44,000 bases of DNA from Deltaproteobacteria bacterium (GTDB lineage: Bacteria > Desulfobacterota > Desulfobacteria > Desulfobacterales > SURF-15), in assembly GCA_019309565.1 (NCBI GenBank), contig JAFDFZ010000029.1, positions 1 to 44,000 on the forward strand, read 5' to 3'. The translations under genes and the position numbers were made by a program. Positions 24,972 to 33,893 of the stretch are shown in pieces. The notes beneath the pieces were generated by a model, which ran no database searches, was not told where the DNA came from, and was given only the letters and a program-made list of their open reading frames with translations. Positions within the stretch are counted from its first letter, which is position 1. Every line of letters begins with the position of its first letter.

Positions 24972-26711
24972 ATGTCAACCATGGATAGAGCATCTAGAAA
25001 ATCCCGGAAGAATCTCTTAGCCGAAGAGACGGGCACCATATATAAACGATGGCAGGGCCGGATCAAAATAGCGATTGCATATCCCAACCGATACCATGTA
25101 GGGATGTCCAATCTCGGCTTTCAGAGCGTATATCGTCTTCTGAACAGTTTCGATGAAGTTGTCTGTGAAAGGGTCTTTCTTCCGGAACACACTGAGAATA
25201 CTCATGCATCGATTCGATCCCTTGAATCCTCAAGGCCGGTTGCCGATTTCGATATTCTTGCATTTTCGCTGTCCTTTGAAAACGACTATCCCAACTTGCT
25301 CACGATTCTAAACCTGGCAGGGCTTCCTCTGCGATCCAAAGACAGAAGTCCCCCCCTTCCTTTAGTGATCGCAGGGGGAGTCTGCTGCCTGTTGAACCCG
25401 GAACCCATTGCCGAATTCATCGATTGTTTCCTTATCGGAGAAGCTGAACCGTTACTGCCCGAGTTTATTGAGCATTTTGATCCCCACCAAGACCGAAGGG
25501 CCACCCTGCTTAAGATAGCCCGTCACGTCCCGGGAACATATGTGCCGGCGTTCTATGAGGCCACCTACCATAGAGACGGCACACTTGCAGATTTCAAGCC
25601 AACGGAAGACGTTCCAGAAAGAATAAACCGGCGCATCCAGGTGGATCTTTCGACAGGCGCCACAGGCAGCGCCGTTCTGACTCCAAACACAACTTTCCAG
25701 AAATCCTATCTTGTGGAAGTCACCAGGGGGTGTCCTCATGGTTGCCGGTTTTGCGCAGCGGGCTACATTTACAGACCGCCAAGATACAGGCCATTGACTC
25801 AGCTTAAGCGGTGTATTCAAGATGGTTCTGCCCTAACCTCCACCATCGGTCTTGTGGGAGCCGCCGTCTCGGACCATCCCGACATTGAAAAACTCTGTCA
25901 GGTAAGGGAGAAAGGTCATCTTCGGTTTTCTTTCAGCTCACTGCGGGCCGATGGCCTGTCGCCTAAGCTTCTTTCCGCGCTGAAGGAAAGCGGCTTAAAG
26001 ACAGCAGCCATCGCACCGGATGCCGGCTCTGAAAAGCTTCAAAAAGTCATCAATAAGGGAATCTCTGAAACCGACATCCTCGATGCCGTGGAATCCCTTG
26101 TAGCCCATGGCATTGCCAATCTGAAACTTTACTTCATGGTGGGGTTGCCCACCGAAACCATGGAGGATGTGATATCCATTGTCGCTCTGGTAAAAAGACT
26201 CAAACACCGTTTTCTTCAATCCAGCCGTACAAGGAGACGAATCGGAGAAATAACCATAAGTCTGAACTGCTTTGTTCCGAAACCCTTTACTCCGTTTCAA
26301 TGGGTTGCTATGCAGGAGATAGAAATGCTAAAAACCAAGATAAAAAGTGTTCGACAAGGCGTGAAAACAATGGCGAATATTCGCCTTCATTCAGACTTGC
26401 CCCGCTGGGCCTACATTCAGGCTCTGTTTTCTCGAGGAGACCGTCGGGTGGCTCAATTGCTTGAAGCTGCCCACCAAAACCGTGGGAACTGGGTTAAGAC
26501 ACTGAAAACATCCGCTCTGAATTCGGATTTTTATGTTTATCGGAAACGGGATATCGGTGAATTGCTGCCGTGGGACTTTATTGATCACGGTATCGAAAAA
26601 TCTTATCTCGTAAAAGAATATGAAAAAGCCCTCAGGGCGGAAACAACCTCGATCTGTCGTCCGGGTGTTTGCAGCAGTTGCGGGGTTTGTGAAAAGGATA
26701 CACCAGAGTGA
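24972..26711 (+). CDS. B12-binding-type radical SAM protein
   Basis: The 579-residue protein has an N-terminal B12-binding-like region (about 30-200, with YPNRYHVGMSNLGFQSVYRLL) and the radical SAM cluster motif C254-x3-C258-x2-C261. The C-terminal end carries C-x4-C-x2-C-x2-C (CRPGVCSSCGVC), likely another metal or Fe-S site. It resembles the TIGR03960-like family, which often precedes or is fused to a DUF2344 module; none is present here. The reaction is unknown. The cobalamin-binding DxHxxG motif is not evident, so B12 binding is uncertain. No Shine-Dalgarno is seen; ATG 24981 is an alternative start. It ends 5 bases before a convergent kinase gene. Confidence 0.8.
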   Translation: MSTMDRASRKSRKNLLAEETGTIYKRWQGRIKIAIAYPNRYHVGMSNLGFQSVYRLLNSFDEVVCERVFLPEHTENTHASIRSLESSRPVADFDILAFSLSFENDYPNLLTILNLAGLPLRSKDRSPPLPLVIAGGVCCLLNPEPIAEFIDCFLIGEAEPLLPEFIEHFDPHQDRRATLLKIARHVPGTYVPAFYEATYHRDGTLADFKPTEDVPERINRRIQVDLSTGATGSAVLTPNTTFQKSYLVEVTRGCPHGCRFCAAGYIYRPPRYRPLTQLKRCIQDGSALTSTIGLVGAAVSDHPDIEKLCQVREKGHLRFSFSSLRADGLSPKLLSALKESGLKTAAIAPDAGSEKLQKVINKGISETDILDAVESLVAHGIANLKLYFMVGLPTETMEDVISIVALVKRLKHRFLQSSRTRRRIGEITISLNCFVPKPFTPFQWVAMQEIEMLKTKIKSVRQGVKTMANIRLHSDLPRWAYIQALFSRGDRRVAQLLEAAHQNRGNWVKTLKTSALNSDFYVYRKRDIGELLPWDFIDHGIEKSYLVKEYEKALRAETTSICRPGVCSSCGVCEKDTPE

Positions 26712-26738
26712 TATCTTCAATGACATTGAGTGATATCA
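26709..26738. terminator. Dyad over the convergent stop codons
   Basis: TGATATC..TCAA and TTGA..GATATCA form an imperfect stem with a loop of TGACA. It covers the stop codons of both the radical SAM gene and the opposing kinase gene. It lacks a T-run on either side, so action as a bidirectional terminator is only a suggestion. Confidence 0.3.
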
Positions 26739-28684
26739 GAGCCGAGTACCGAATTTATCTTCTCAGAAAGTTCTTCGAGGGTAAATGGTTTTTGAATAAA
26801 ACCGCTGCAGCCGCGGCGAAGAATCTCAGCAGCTTCCCCGTTCAAGCTGTATCCGCTGGACAGCAAAACTTTTATGGATGCGTTAATCTCTTTTATTATA
26901 TCAAAGGTTCTGCCGCCTCCCATACCGGGCATAATCATGTCCAGGATCAGCAGGTCGATCTGTTCGGCATATTTCTTATAAACATCAACGGCCTCATATC
27001 CGTTACGGGCAACCAGCACCCTGTACCCCATATGTTCCAGCATGGCTTTTCCAACCTCAACTACATTTTCTTCATCATCCACAAGCAATACTGTTTCAGA
27101 CCCCTTTTTAATCAATCTGGGGGGCGGCTTTTCTTTCTGGACCGACTCTTTGGTCATGGGCAGATAAATAACAAAGGTGCTGCCTTCATCGACTTTGCTT
27201 GAAACCCTGATCGCTCCCCCGTGGTTTTTTATGATTCCATAGACGGAGGCGAGTCCCAGACCGGTTCCAAGCCCTCTTTCTTTTGTGGTAAAAAAAGGCT
27301 CAAAAACCCGATGCTGGGTCTCTTCGTCCATTCCAATACCTGTGTCGGTAATCGAAATCTTCACATAATCACCGGTTTTTGCACCGATTTCATCGAGTTG
27401 TTCTCCTTCCATTCTTAGATTTTTCGTTTCGATGTAAATATCCCCCCCTTCGGGCATAGCTTGCCATGCATTGACAAAAAGGTTGAGCAATACCTGCTCA
27501 AGCTGTCCTTCGTCGGCATATACAGCCCAAAGATCCGGCTGAAGGTTGTAATGGATAGTGATCTCCTTCTTGGTTCTGGCAAAGATATATGCGGATCTTT
27601 TTATCAAATCATTGACATTGATTGCTTTGGCATTGAATTTACCACTTCTTGCAAACCCCAGCAACCGGCTTGTCAGTTCAGCTCCTAGCCGAACATTGTG
27701 CTCAATGTTCAATAGCTTCTCATAATGGGGGTGATTCGCTCCAATGTCCTCCAGTATCAGCGATGTGTATCCCTGAATGCAGGTGAGCAGGTTGTTGAAG
27801 TCATGTGCTATTCCTCCTGCCAACGTCCCAATGGCCTCCATTTTCTGTGCTTCACGAAACTGGGCCTCAAGCTGTCGGCGATAACTTACGTCTCTTGCAA
27901 CGCCATAGGTTTCTGTAGCATCCTGTGAGGTGTCGTCGGAAAATCCATGATCCCCTGTCTGTCGGGAAGACAGGGTTAGGTGCTTGATAAGAAAATGCTT
28001 AAACCCTTTCTCATCCTGCCTACAAATCAGCCTCAGTTCGACACCCGCCTCTGCCCGCTGCCCGGATCTTCGCTCTTCAAACAGCCACTTGGCCTTCTTT
28101 AAGTCGTCTGGATGGATGATGGTATATATGTGCTTGCCAAGCAGCGAGTCCGGTGAATATCCAAGCAATCTCTCGACTGCCTCATTTATAAATGTAAAGT
28201 TGCCTGCCGAATCCAGAGTATAAATGATGTCGGGAGAGTGTTGAACGATGTATCGATATCGTTTTTCAGAAAGAGCCAAACGCTCCATGATCGCCCTGTT
28301 TTCATCCTTCAGGGTTTTTTGTTGCAAAGCGTTGCGGATCGTCTTTAAAAGATCTTCATGTTCAAAGGGTTTCCGCAAGTAATCATATGCACCCTTCTTT
28401 AAGGCCTTTACGGCAGAATCTATGGATGCATGGCCCGTCATCATAATGATCGGTACATCAGGATCCTGCTTGAAAATTCTATCCAGCAGCTCAAACCCAT
28501 CCATTTCCGGAAGGCATATATCCAGTATAAACAAATCGATTTTTTTTCGGGCCATTGCCTCAAGCGCCTGGGTGCAGTCTGTTGAAGTCTCCACTTCAAA
28601 GCCTTCTCTTTCCAGCAGAAATTTCAGGCTGTCGCACATCCTTTTTTCGTCGTCGACAATATATATCCTTTCCGAATCCCTCAT
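26717..28684 (-). CDS. Hybrid sensor histidine kinase (REC-PAS-HisKA-HATPase-REC)
   Basis: The 655-residue cytoplasmic protein has an N-terminal receiver domain with phospho-acceptor D55 and acidic pair D11-D12, and a PAS domain at about 138-265. The HisKA domain has the H-box GGIAHDFNNLL with H294, the ATPase domain an N-box near 402 (NAWQAM) and G-boxes near 450 and 471, and a C-terminal receiver has D582. No membrane segment is present. It has no DNA-binding output, so signal would pass through phosphotransfer to a partner. Its ATG overlaps the stop of the upstream kinase gene as ATGA, so the two are translationally coupled and probably act in one pathway. The signal is unknown. Confidence 0.93.
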   Translation of the reverse strand: MRDSERIYIVDDEKRMCDSLKFLLEREGFEVETSTDCTQALEAMARKKIDLFILDICLPEMDGFELLDRIFKQDPDVPIIMMTGHASIDSAVKALKKGAYDYLRKPFEHEDLLKTIRNALQQKTLKDENRAIMERLALSEKRYRYIVQHSPDIIYTLDSAGNFTFINEAVERLLGYSPDSLLGKHIYTIIHPDDLKKAKWLFEERRSGQRAEAGVELRLICRQDEKGFKHFLIKHLTLSSRQTGDHGFSDDTSQDATETYGVARDVSYRRQLEAQFREAQKMEAIGTLAGGIAHDFNNLLTCIQGYTSLILEDIGANHPHYEKLLNIEHNVRLGAELTSRLLGFARSGKFNAKAINVNDLIKRSAYIFARTKKEITIHYNLQPDLWAVYADEGQLEQVLLNLFVNAWQAMPEGGDIYIETKNLRMEGEQLDEIGAKTGDYVKISITDTGIGMDEETQHRVFEPFFTTKERGLGTGLGLASVYGIIKNHGGAIRVSSKVDEGSTFVIYLPMTKESVQKEKPPPRLIKKGSETVLLVDDEENVVEVGKAMLEHMGYRVLVARNGYEAVDVYKKYAEQIDLLILDMIMPGMGGGRTFDIIKEINASIKVLLSSGYSLNGEAAEILRRGCSGFIQKPFTLEELSEKINSVLGSDITQCH

Positions 28685-30852
28685 CCGGACCTCCTGTTGG
28701 CGTTTGCATCAGGTTGACGGCAAGGCAAGGTCACTTTAAATTGCGTGCCGATGTCTTTGTCGCTCTGACAGGTAATGGTTCCGTTCAACTCCTTTATAAT
28801 ATTATGCACGATGGAAAGTCCCAAACCGCGGTGTTCTCCGCTTTTGGTACTGATATAGGGTTCAAACAGCCGGGATTTGATTTCATCTGAAATGCCCTGC
28901 CCCTCGTCTTTTATGATTACTTCAATCGCTGCTTTCTCCGGCAGCTCTTCTTCTGCGTTCTCGATATGTGATTCTGGATGCCCGATGTATCGTGTTTTAA
29001 CGAAAAGCCGCCCACCGTTGGGCATGGCCTCTGCTGCATTTTTAATCAAATTTAAGAAAACCTGTCGCAGGCTGTTTTCATCGGCCATGATTCTTGGCAG
29101 CTCAGGGGCCAGGGAGAGTTGGTCCTTGATGCCGGCAGGCTTGAGTATCGATTTGCGAAGCAGCTTCATCAGGTTAACCAGTAACCTATTGATGTCCACC
29201 GCTTCCCGTTTTTTGGTTTCGGGCTGTGAGAAGCAGTTTAATTGATGAATAATCTTTGACACACGGTCGATCTCTTCAGAAATAATATTTATGTCACTTT
29301 GGGCTGGGTGCCGTTCAGGAAGTTTAACTCCAAGGACCTTCAGATAGTTTTTTATGATCCCAAGGGGATTGTTTGCCTCATGAACAACCTTTCGGGCCAC
29401 GCTGGATATGGCCTCCATCCGTTCCGCCTGTATTCGCTTTGCCTGTAAGTTTTTGAAGGTGTCAACATAGAAACAGATGGCAACATGATTGGCGAACAGA
29501 CTGAGCGACTTCTGCTGCCTGCCGAGCTCTGCCTCCTGAGCGGATTGGACTCCCATCACTATGATCCCGATGGGTTGCTGATAGGCATAAAGCGGTAAAC
29601 AGATCATCCCTTCGGAGCCGAGCAATTGAATCATCTGTCTATCAGGAATTCGAATATCCGAACGGTTGAAGGAGCTCAGTATCCTTTTTTCTGCCAGCGA
29701 GGTACAGGGCAAGCATCTCTGGGTGCGAACCTGGAGGGTCAACTCCTTGATCCGAGGGTTTCCATCCGGCGAGTCACCGATTAAAAGCTCCTGATCGGGA
29801 TCATACAGGAAAAAAAACAACGATTTGATATCGAAAAGAATCTTCAAACCATGTTCTGCAATGCGCAGAATGGCCTCTTTACTGTCCGCCCTGATGAGGT
29901 TTTCCAGAGTTCCGTAAAGCAATGAGATATTCTTGATCTCTTTTGCCAGATCCTCGCTGGTATATTGAATTTGAACCGTGTCCTGTACCAGATCCGGGGG
30001 AGGTTCAATGGGAATATCCAAAGCCTCTGCCACCTCGCTTACTTCCTTTTTTGCACTGGATTCGATCTCCTCGATTTGAGCTGCGGTAAATCCGAAAACC
30101 TTCTCTGTCACTTCGGCGCCGGTCTCGATTGTTTGTTCAACACTCTGGCTTAGCGCATTGGCGGTATAAACGATTTTAACCAGCGGGAATGCATCTATAA
30201 TCTCATTTACAGGTACATGGTGGTAAAAAACCGCATCCGCCATAAACGGATCGAGGTTCCATTTTTGAATAAGCCAGGACCCCACTTCGGCATGCGTGGC
30301 TCCCATTTCTTTCTCATTCTTCAGAAGTTGATGGGTATCCTTCCCCGATTCTTTCAGAATTCGGCCATATTGCGTTGGAAAGTGCTTCCAAAGGACCAGC
30401 TTTGCGATATCGTGCAGAAGACCGCATAAAAAGGCCTCTTCTGGATTCATGTATCCGGTGCTCTTAGCAATCCTTCGTGCCAGAGTTGCGCACATAAAAG
30501 AGTGCCACCAAAACCGACGCAAATTGAAGGAGGAATCGCCTCTGGTACGAGAAAAAACCTGCAAGATGGAGGCACTGATGGCGATATTTTTTATCGTGTC
30601 AGCACCCAGATAGATGACGGCTTTTTCCAGACTGGTTATGGGTGACATAAATCCCATATAAGATGAATTGACCAAACGCAATACCTTTGAGCTAAGCGAG
30701 GGATCAACAGCGGTTATCCGGGCAAGCCCAGAAGGAGTAGTCTTTTCGTCATCGCAAGCTTTGATCAATTTCAACAGGATTTGCGGTAAACTAGGAAGGT
30801 GCTTTGAGGTTTTCAGTTTTTCAAATACGCTTAAGTCAGTATTCACGGGCAT
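28681..30852 (-). CDS. HDOD-GAF sensor histidine kinase
   Basis: The 723-residue protein has an HDOD domain (about 17-230, with an intact HD pair in GLLHDIAKL), a GAF-like domain (about 310-470) and a histidine kinase module whose H-box reads VVHEANNPLG, followed by an N-box (NLIKNAAEAM) and G-boxes. HDOD domains act in signalling, often without known catalysis. No membrane helices are seen. The frame can start at TTG 30858; ATG 30852 two codons later is preferred, but no Shine-Dalgarno is evident for either. A sigma-70-like promoter lies just upstream. It is divergent from the cytochrome/rnf operon across 290 bases. Confidence 0.9.
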   Translation of the reverse strand: MPVNTDLSVFEKLKTSKHLPSLPQILLKLIKACDDEKTTPSGLARITAVDPSLSSKVLRLVNSSYMGFMSPITSLEKAVIYLGADTIKNIAISASILQVFSRTRGDSSFNLRRFWWHSFMCATLARRIAKSTGYMNPEEAFLCGLLHDIAKLVLWKHFPTQYGRILKESGKDTHQLLKNEKEMGATHAEVGSWLIQKWNLDPFMADAVFYHHVPVNEIIDAFPLVKIVYTANALSQSVEQTIETGAEVTEKVFGFTAAQIEEIESSAKKEVSEVAEALDIPIEPPPDLVQDTVQIQYTSEDLAKEIKNISLLYGTLENLIRADSKEAILRIAEHGLKILFDIKSLFFFLYDPDQELLIGDSPDGNPRIKELTLQVRTQRCLPCTSLAEKRILSSFNRSDIRIPDRQMIQLLGSEGMICLPLYAYQQPIGIIVMGVQSAQEAELGRQQKSLSLFANHVAICFYVDTFKNLQAKRIQAERMEAISSVARKVVHEANNPLGIIKNYLKVLGVKLPERHPAQSDINIISEEIDRVSKIIHQLNCFSQPETKKREAVDINRLLVNLMKLLRKSILKPAGIKDQLSLAPELPRIMADENSLRQVFLNLIKNAAEAMPNGGRLFVKTRYIGHPESHIENAEEELPEKAAIEVIIKDEGQGISDEIKSRLFEPYISTKSGEHRGLGLSIVHNIIKELNGTITCQSDKDIGTQFKVTLPCRQPDANANRRSG

Positions 30853-30885
30853 CAACAATTAAGGTGATTGTTTAAGGGTTAGAAA

Positions 30886-30914
30886 ATACTAAACTTCTTG
30901 ATAACGCTTGTCAA
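30886..30914 (-). promoter_or_regulatory. Promoter of the sensor kinase operon with dyad
   Basis: On the minus strand TTGACA (30914-30909), 17 bases and TAGTAT (30891-30886) form a good sigma-70-like promoter, with transcription starting about 25 bases before the kinase gene. A 7-bp dyad (TTCTTGA at 30895-30901, TCAAGAA at 30911-30917) overlaps the spacer and the -35 and could be an operator. No clear promoter for the divergent rnf operon was found in the remaining 220 bases, though A-tract DNA lies near 31020-31032. Confidence 0.55.
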
Positions 30915-31139
30915 GAAAATAATGATAATGACTGCGATTCTCTTGGAGCCCGGTTGTTGAAATACGACTCAAAACGGGATCATGGCGGCTGATGTCTCGA
31001 TTTTCACCAAGGATAGTTTTTAAAAAAAAAATTACTTGAAAGCCCATTTGCATTGTGGTACCCAATGCTCTTATTCTTTTTTCATGGTTGCAGAATACAG
31101 AATTAGACGATAACCTTCTGAAAAATCTGAAAGGATACT

Positions 31140-31595
31140 ATGTGGAAAATGTCTCCCATGAAAGAAAAAAAGCTGGCCTGCTATTTTGCGGGCGTATTGC
31201 TTGTTGTGGGTGCTATCGCCTACGCCGCCTTTCCGGTTCAGACGCCCGAAGAACCCGTAAGAATCATGTTCAAATCCATTTCTGGAAACGTATTGTTCGA
31301 TCATAAAACCCATGGCTCTGATATAGGTTACGGCATCGCATGCAAGGAGTGCCATCATCATCCGCAGGAAGAGGAAATGGATCTTCGACCCTGTCGGGAC
31401 TGCCACCAGATCCCGGAAACCGGCGAATCCGTGCCAGAGGCCTGCTTTGACTGCCATGATGCAGAAGAGGTGGAAGATTCAGAAATCATGAAAAACCGGG
31501 ATGCCGTTCATGCACAATGCTGGCAGTGCCATGATGATTTCGGCTCAGGCCCAGGATCCGGCACTGAAGAATGTTCATCCTGCCATGTTCTTTAG
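31140..31595 (+). CDS. Pentahaem class III-type cytochrome c at the head of the rnf operon
   Basis: The 151-residue protein has a signal-anchor or signal peptide (about residues 9-30, ending near AYAAF) and five CxxCH haem sites at C68, C85, C102, C127 and C145. FDHKTHG near residues 53-59 supplies likely distal His ligands, as in c3/c7 cytochromes. It should be exported to the periplasm and attached to or free at the membrane. AAGGA precedes the ATG at 31140; later ATGs at 31149 and 31158 are possible. Rnf clusters of some sulfate reducers and methanogens also begin with multihaem cytochromes, which link Rnf to periplasmic electron carriers. The gene is 61 bases before rnfC. Confidence 0.9.
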   Translation: MWKMSPMKEKKLACYFAGVLLVVGAIAYAAFPVQTPEEPVRIMFKSISGNVLFDHKTHGSDIGYGIACKECHHHPQEEEMDLRPCRDCHQIPETGESVPEACFDCHDAEEVEDSEIMKNRDAVHAQCWQCHDDFGSGPGSGTEECSSCHVL

Positions 31596-31656
31596 CAGGC
31601 GCGACTTTTTCAGCAGGGCCTGTGTACTCTGGTTTTAGACTGAAGAGGCTTTGAGA

Positions 31657-32940
31657 ATGATACCACGATTTATTAAGAACATGACAACACCTCGGTACGA
31701 AATCAAGACGGCTCGGCAAGCGTCGATGATTCCGCACAGAATGTCGATTCCGAAAAAGGTTACGCTTCTCTGTTCAGAATCTGTTGATAATACCGAATCA
31801 TGCTTGCTTAAAAAGGGGGATAAGGTAAAGACCGGCCAAAAACTCAAGCTTACAGAAACCAGTCAAAGCTATGTCACATCAACGATCACAGGAATAATTT
31901 CATCCCTATATCCTTACACCGGAGATTACGGGCAAACCTACACCGCCATTGTCATCGAAGGAGATGAAAAAGAAATATCGGATGATCAATTCAAAACCGT
32001 TTATGAAAACCCTACACTTAAAAATGCAATAGACTTTCTTTCAAATGCACCTGGAGCTCCTCAACTTGAACTGTTTACAAATCCAGAGAAACCTATCCGT
32101 ACCATTATAGTTTGTGGACTCGACAGCGATGTTTTAGTGACGACGAATCAGTTTATCATATCAACGGAAACAGAAGCTGTTCAATCGGGTATTGAGGTTC
32201 TTAAGAAAATAACCGGAATTGAACAGATACTGATCGTGGTTCCACGAAACGTTGTGCAAGGTTATGGCGAGATGGGAGCCCAGATGAAGGCTGTGGATGA
32301 AGCCTACCCGGCAACGCTTCCACACAGCGTTATTTGGAATGTACTGGGCCTGGAAATTCCAGCGGGAAAGAGCTTTGAAGATTTGGGTATTGCTTTTTTA
32401 AGCGCAGAAGCAGTTGCATCTATTGGTAGAGCATATGAAACCGGACAACTTCCATTGACAAAAACCCTGACCTTAATCCGAAAAAATGGAATGCAGACGC
32501 TGATAACGACCCGTGTAGGAACTCCTATATCTGATATTCTCACTGCTTTTAAAGAAACGGTTAATGATAGGGATCGAATAGTGATCGGAGGCCCCATGCG
32601 GGGGACTTGTGTCTACCGGGAAGAGTATCCGGTTCTTCCTGATACGGATGCATTGTTTATTCAAGACAGGCAGAACATCACTCTGGCTTCAGATTACCCT
32701 TGTATCAACTGCGGAGAATGCATCCGTGTTTGTCCCGCAAAGATACCGGTAAACATGCTTATCCGATTCCTTGAAGCAGGTCAATACGAAACGGCCGCCG
32801 ATCAGTACGATCTTTATTCCTGCATCGACTGTGGGCTTTGTAGTTTTGTCTGCGTATCGAAGATTCCCATCTTTCAATATATTCGACTGGCAAAATATGA
32901 ACTTAGCCGAAGCCAATCCTCGGAGGCATCAAATGGTTGA
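31657..32940 (+). CDS. rnfC: RnfC, electron transport complex subunit with degenerate nucleotide site
   Basis: The 427-residue protein aligns with RnfC along its length: N-terminal barrel-sandwich domain (KKGDKVKTGQKL near 52), Nqo1-like domain, VGTPISDIL near 287, GGPMRG near 311, and two [4Fe-4S] motifs at C349/C352/C355/C359 and C389/C392/C395/C399. Parts normally conserved are missing. The GGxHPP segment near the start reads NMTTPRYEIK; the glycine-rich GLGGAGFPT loop for FMN/NADH reads FLSNAPGAP (about 127-135); NGAECEP reads CGLDSDV; and the YPxGxEKQL segment is absent near 217. RnfC normally takes electrons to or from NAD. Here it may serve only as an iron-sulfur relay. GAAGAGG lies 8 bases before the ATG at 31657; a TTG at 31651 is less likely. 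Confidence 0.88.
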   Translation: MIPRFIKNMTTPRYEIKTARQASMIPHRMSIPKKVTLLCSESVDNTESCLLKKGDKVKTGQKLKLTETSQSYVTSTITGIISSLYPYTGDYGQTYTAIVIEGDEKEISDDQFKTVYENPTLKNAIDFLSNAPGAPQLELFTNPEKPIRTIIVCGLDSDVLVTTNQFIISTETEAVQSGIEVLKKITGIEQILIVVPRNVVQGYGEMGAQMKAVDEAYPATLPHSVIWNVLGLEIPAGKSFEDLGIAFLSAEAVASIGRAYETGQLPLTKTLTLIRKNGMQTLITTRVGTPISDILTAFKETVNDRDRIVIGGPMRGTCVYREEYPVLPDTDALFIQDRQNITLASDYPCINCGECIRVCPAKIPVNMLIRFLEAGQYETAADQYDLYSCIDCGLCSFVCVSKIPIFQYIRLAKYELSRSQSSEASNG

Positions 32941-33892
32941 AACCAAAAAGTTTATTGTTTCTCATGCACCGTTCTGGCATTCGGGCAAGAACGTCACGCA
33001 ACGCAGCTATCACATGATGATCGCAGCGCTTCCCGCGGTGATTGCCGGCTTTGTTTACTATGGAATGCCGGCGGTGGCCGTCATATGCCTTTCTGTTGCT
33101 TCTGCCATGATATGGGAATACGCTTTTAACAGAGTGGCCAAAGGCCCGGTCACCATAGGAGATGGTAATGCCGCGCTGATCGGTCTGCTATTAGGCATGC
33201 TTCTTCCGGCCACAGCACCGTGGTGGCTGGTAATTATCGGCACGTTTATCGCGATTGTGGTGGGCAAACAAATTTATGGTGGTATTGGAACCAATCCTTT
33301 CCATCCGGCTCTGGTCGCCATGGCCATGTTAATACTATCCTGGAAAGATTATCTTGATTTCGATCAGGCCTACCTTCACTACGATTTTGGCTTTGTTGCG
33401 GTTTATCCGCTTGGTGCTTTGAAACATTTCGGAACCTCTGCCATTGAACCCTTTGGTGCCATAGATCTGCTGCTGGGCAGGCAAATCGGCGGCATCGGGG
33501 CGGTCTTCGGGTTCGGGCTTATTGCCGGAGGTGTTTATCTTATCTATAAAGGGTTTATCCGCTGGGAGATTTCGATATCCTTTTTAGCAGGAATCTTCGT
33601 CACCTCTCTTATCTTTTACATTGCCGATTCAAACCGGTTTGCCGGCCCCCTGTTTCATTTATTTTCCGGCTACACACTGCTTGGAGCCTTTTTCCTTGCA
33701 ACGGAAGATTCATCATCCCCTGTTCATTTTGTGCCGATGCTTATTTACGGTGCCGCAGGCGGTTTGCTGACCGTTCTTATTCGAAGCATAGGCAAATTTC
33801 CAGACGGCGTTGTCTTCGCCATTCTTATCATAAATCTGATCAACCCCTTGGTGGATAAAATTCGACCGAAAGCAATTGGAAAGGTGATCTGA
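32933..33892 (+). CDS. rnfD: RnfD, membrane subunit lacking the usual flavinylation motif
   Basis: The 319-residue protein has about eight or nine membrane helices, the early NVTQRSYHMMIAALPA block, NPFHPALVA near 121, and a C-terminal PDGVVFAILIINLINPLVD. RnfD proteins normally carry an S/T-GAT-PL motif whose Thr holds FMN through a phosphoester bond. The corresponding stretch here reads VAVYPLGALK (about 155-164), as if the SGAT residues were deleted. The frame is open from 32771 inside rnfC, but GGAGG at 32922-32926 and the ATG at 32933, overlapping the rnfC stop by 8 bases, mark the start. Confidence 0.9.
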   Translation: MVETKKFIVSHAPFWHSGKNVTQRSYHMMIAALPAVIAGFVYYGMPAVAVICLSVASAMIWEYAFNRVAKGPVTIGDGNAALIGLLLGMLLPATAPWWLVIIGTFIAIVVGKQIYGGIGTNPFHPALVAMAMLILSWKDYLDFDQAYLHYDFGFVAVYPLGALKHFGTSAIEPFGAIDLLLGRQIGGIGAVFGFGLIAGGVYLIYKGFIRWEISISFLAGIFVTSLIFYIADSNRFAGPLFHLFSGYTLLGAFFLATEDSSSPVHFVPMLIYGAAGGLLTVLIRSIGKFPDGVVFAILIINLINPLVDKIRPKAIGKVI

Positions 33893-33893
33893 T

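Noticed and set aside
32771..32932. A longer RnfD starting inside rnfC.
   Set aside because: The extra 54 residues overlap rnfC coding sequence, and a good ribosome site with ATG is present at 32933.
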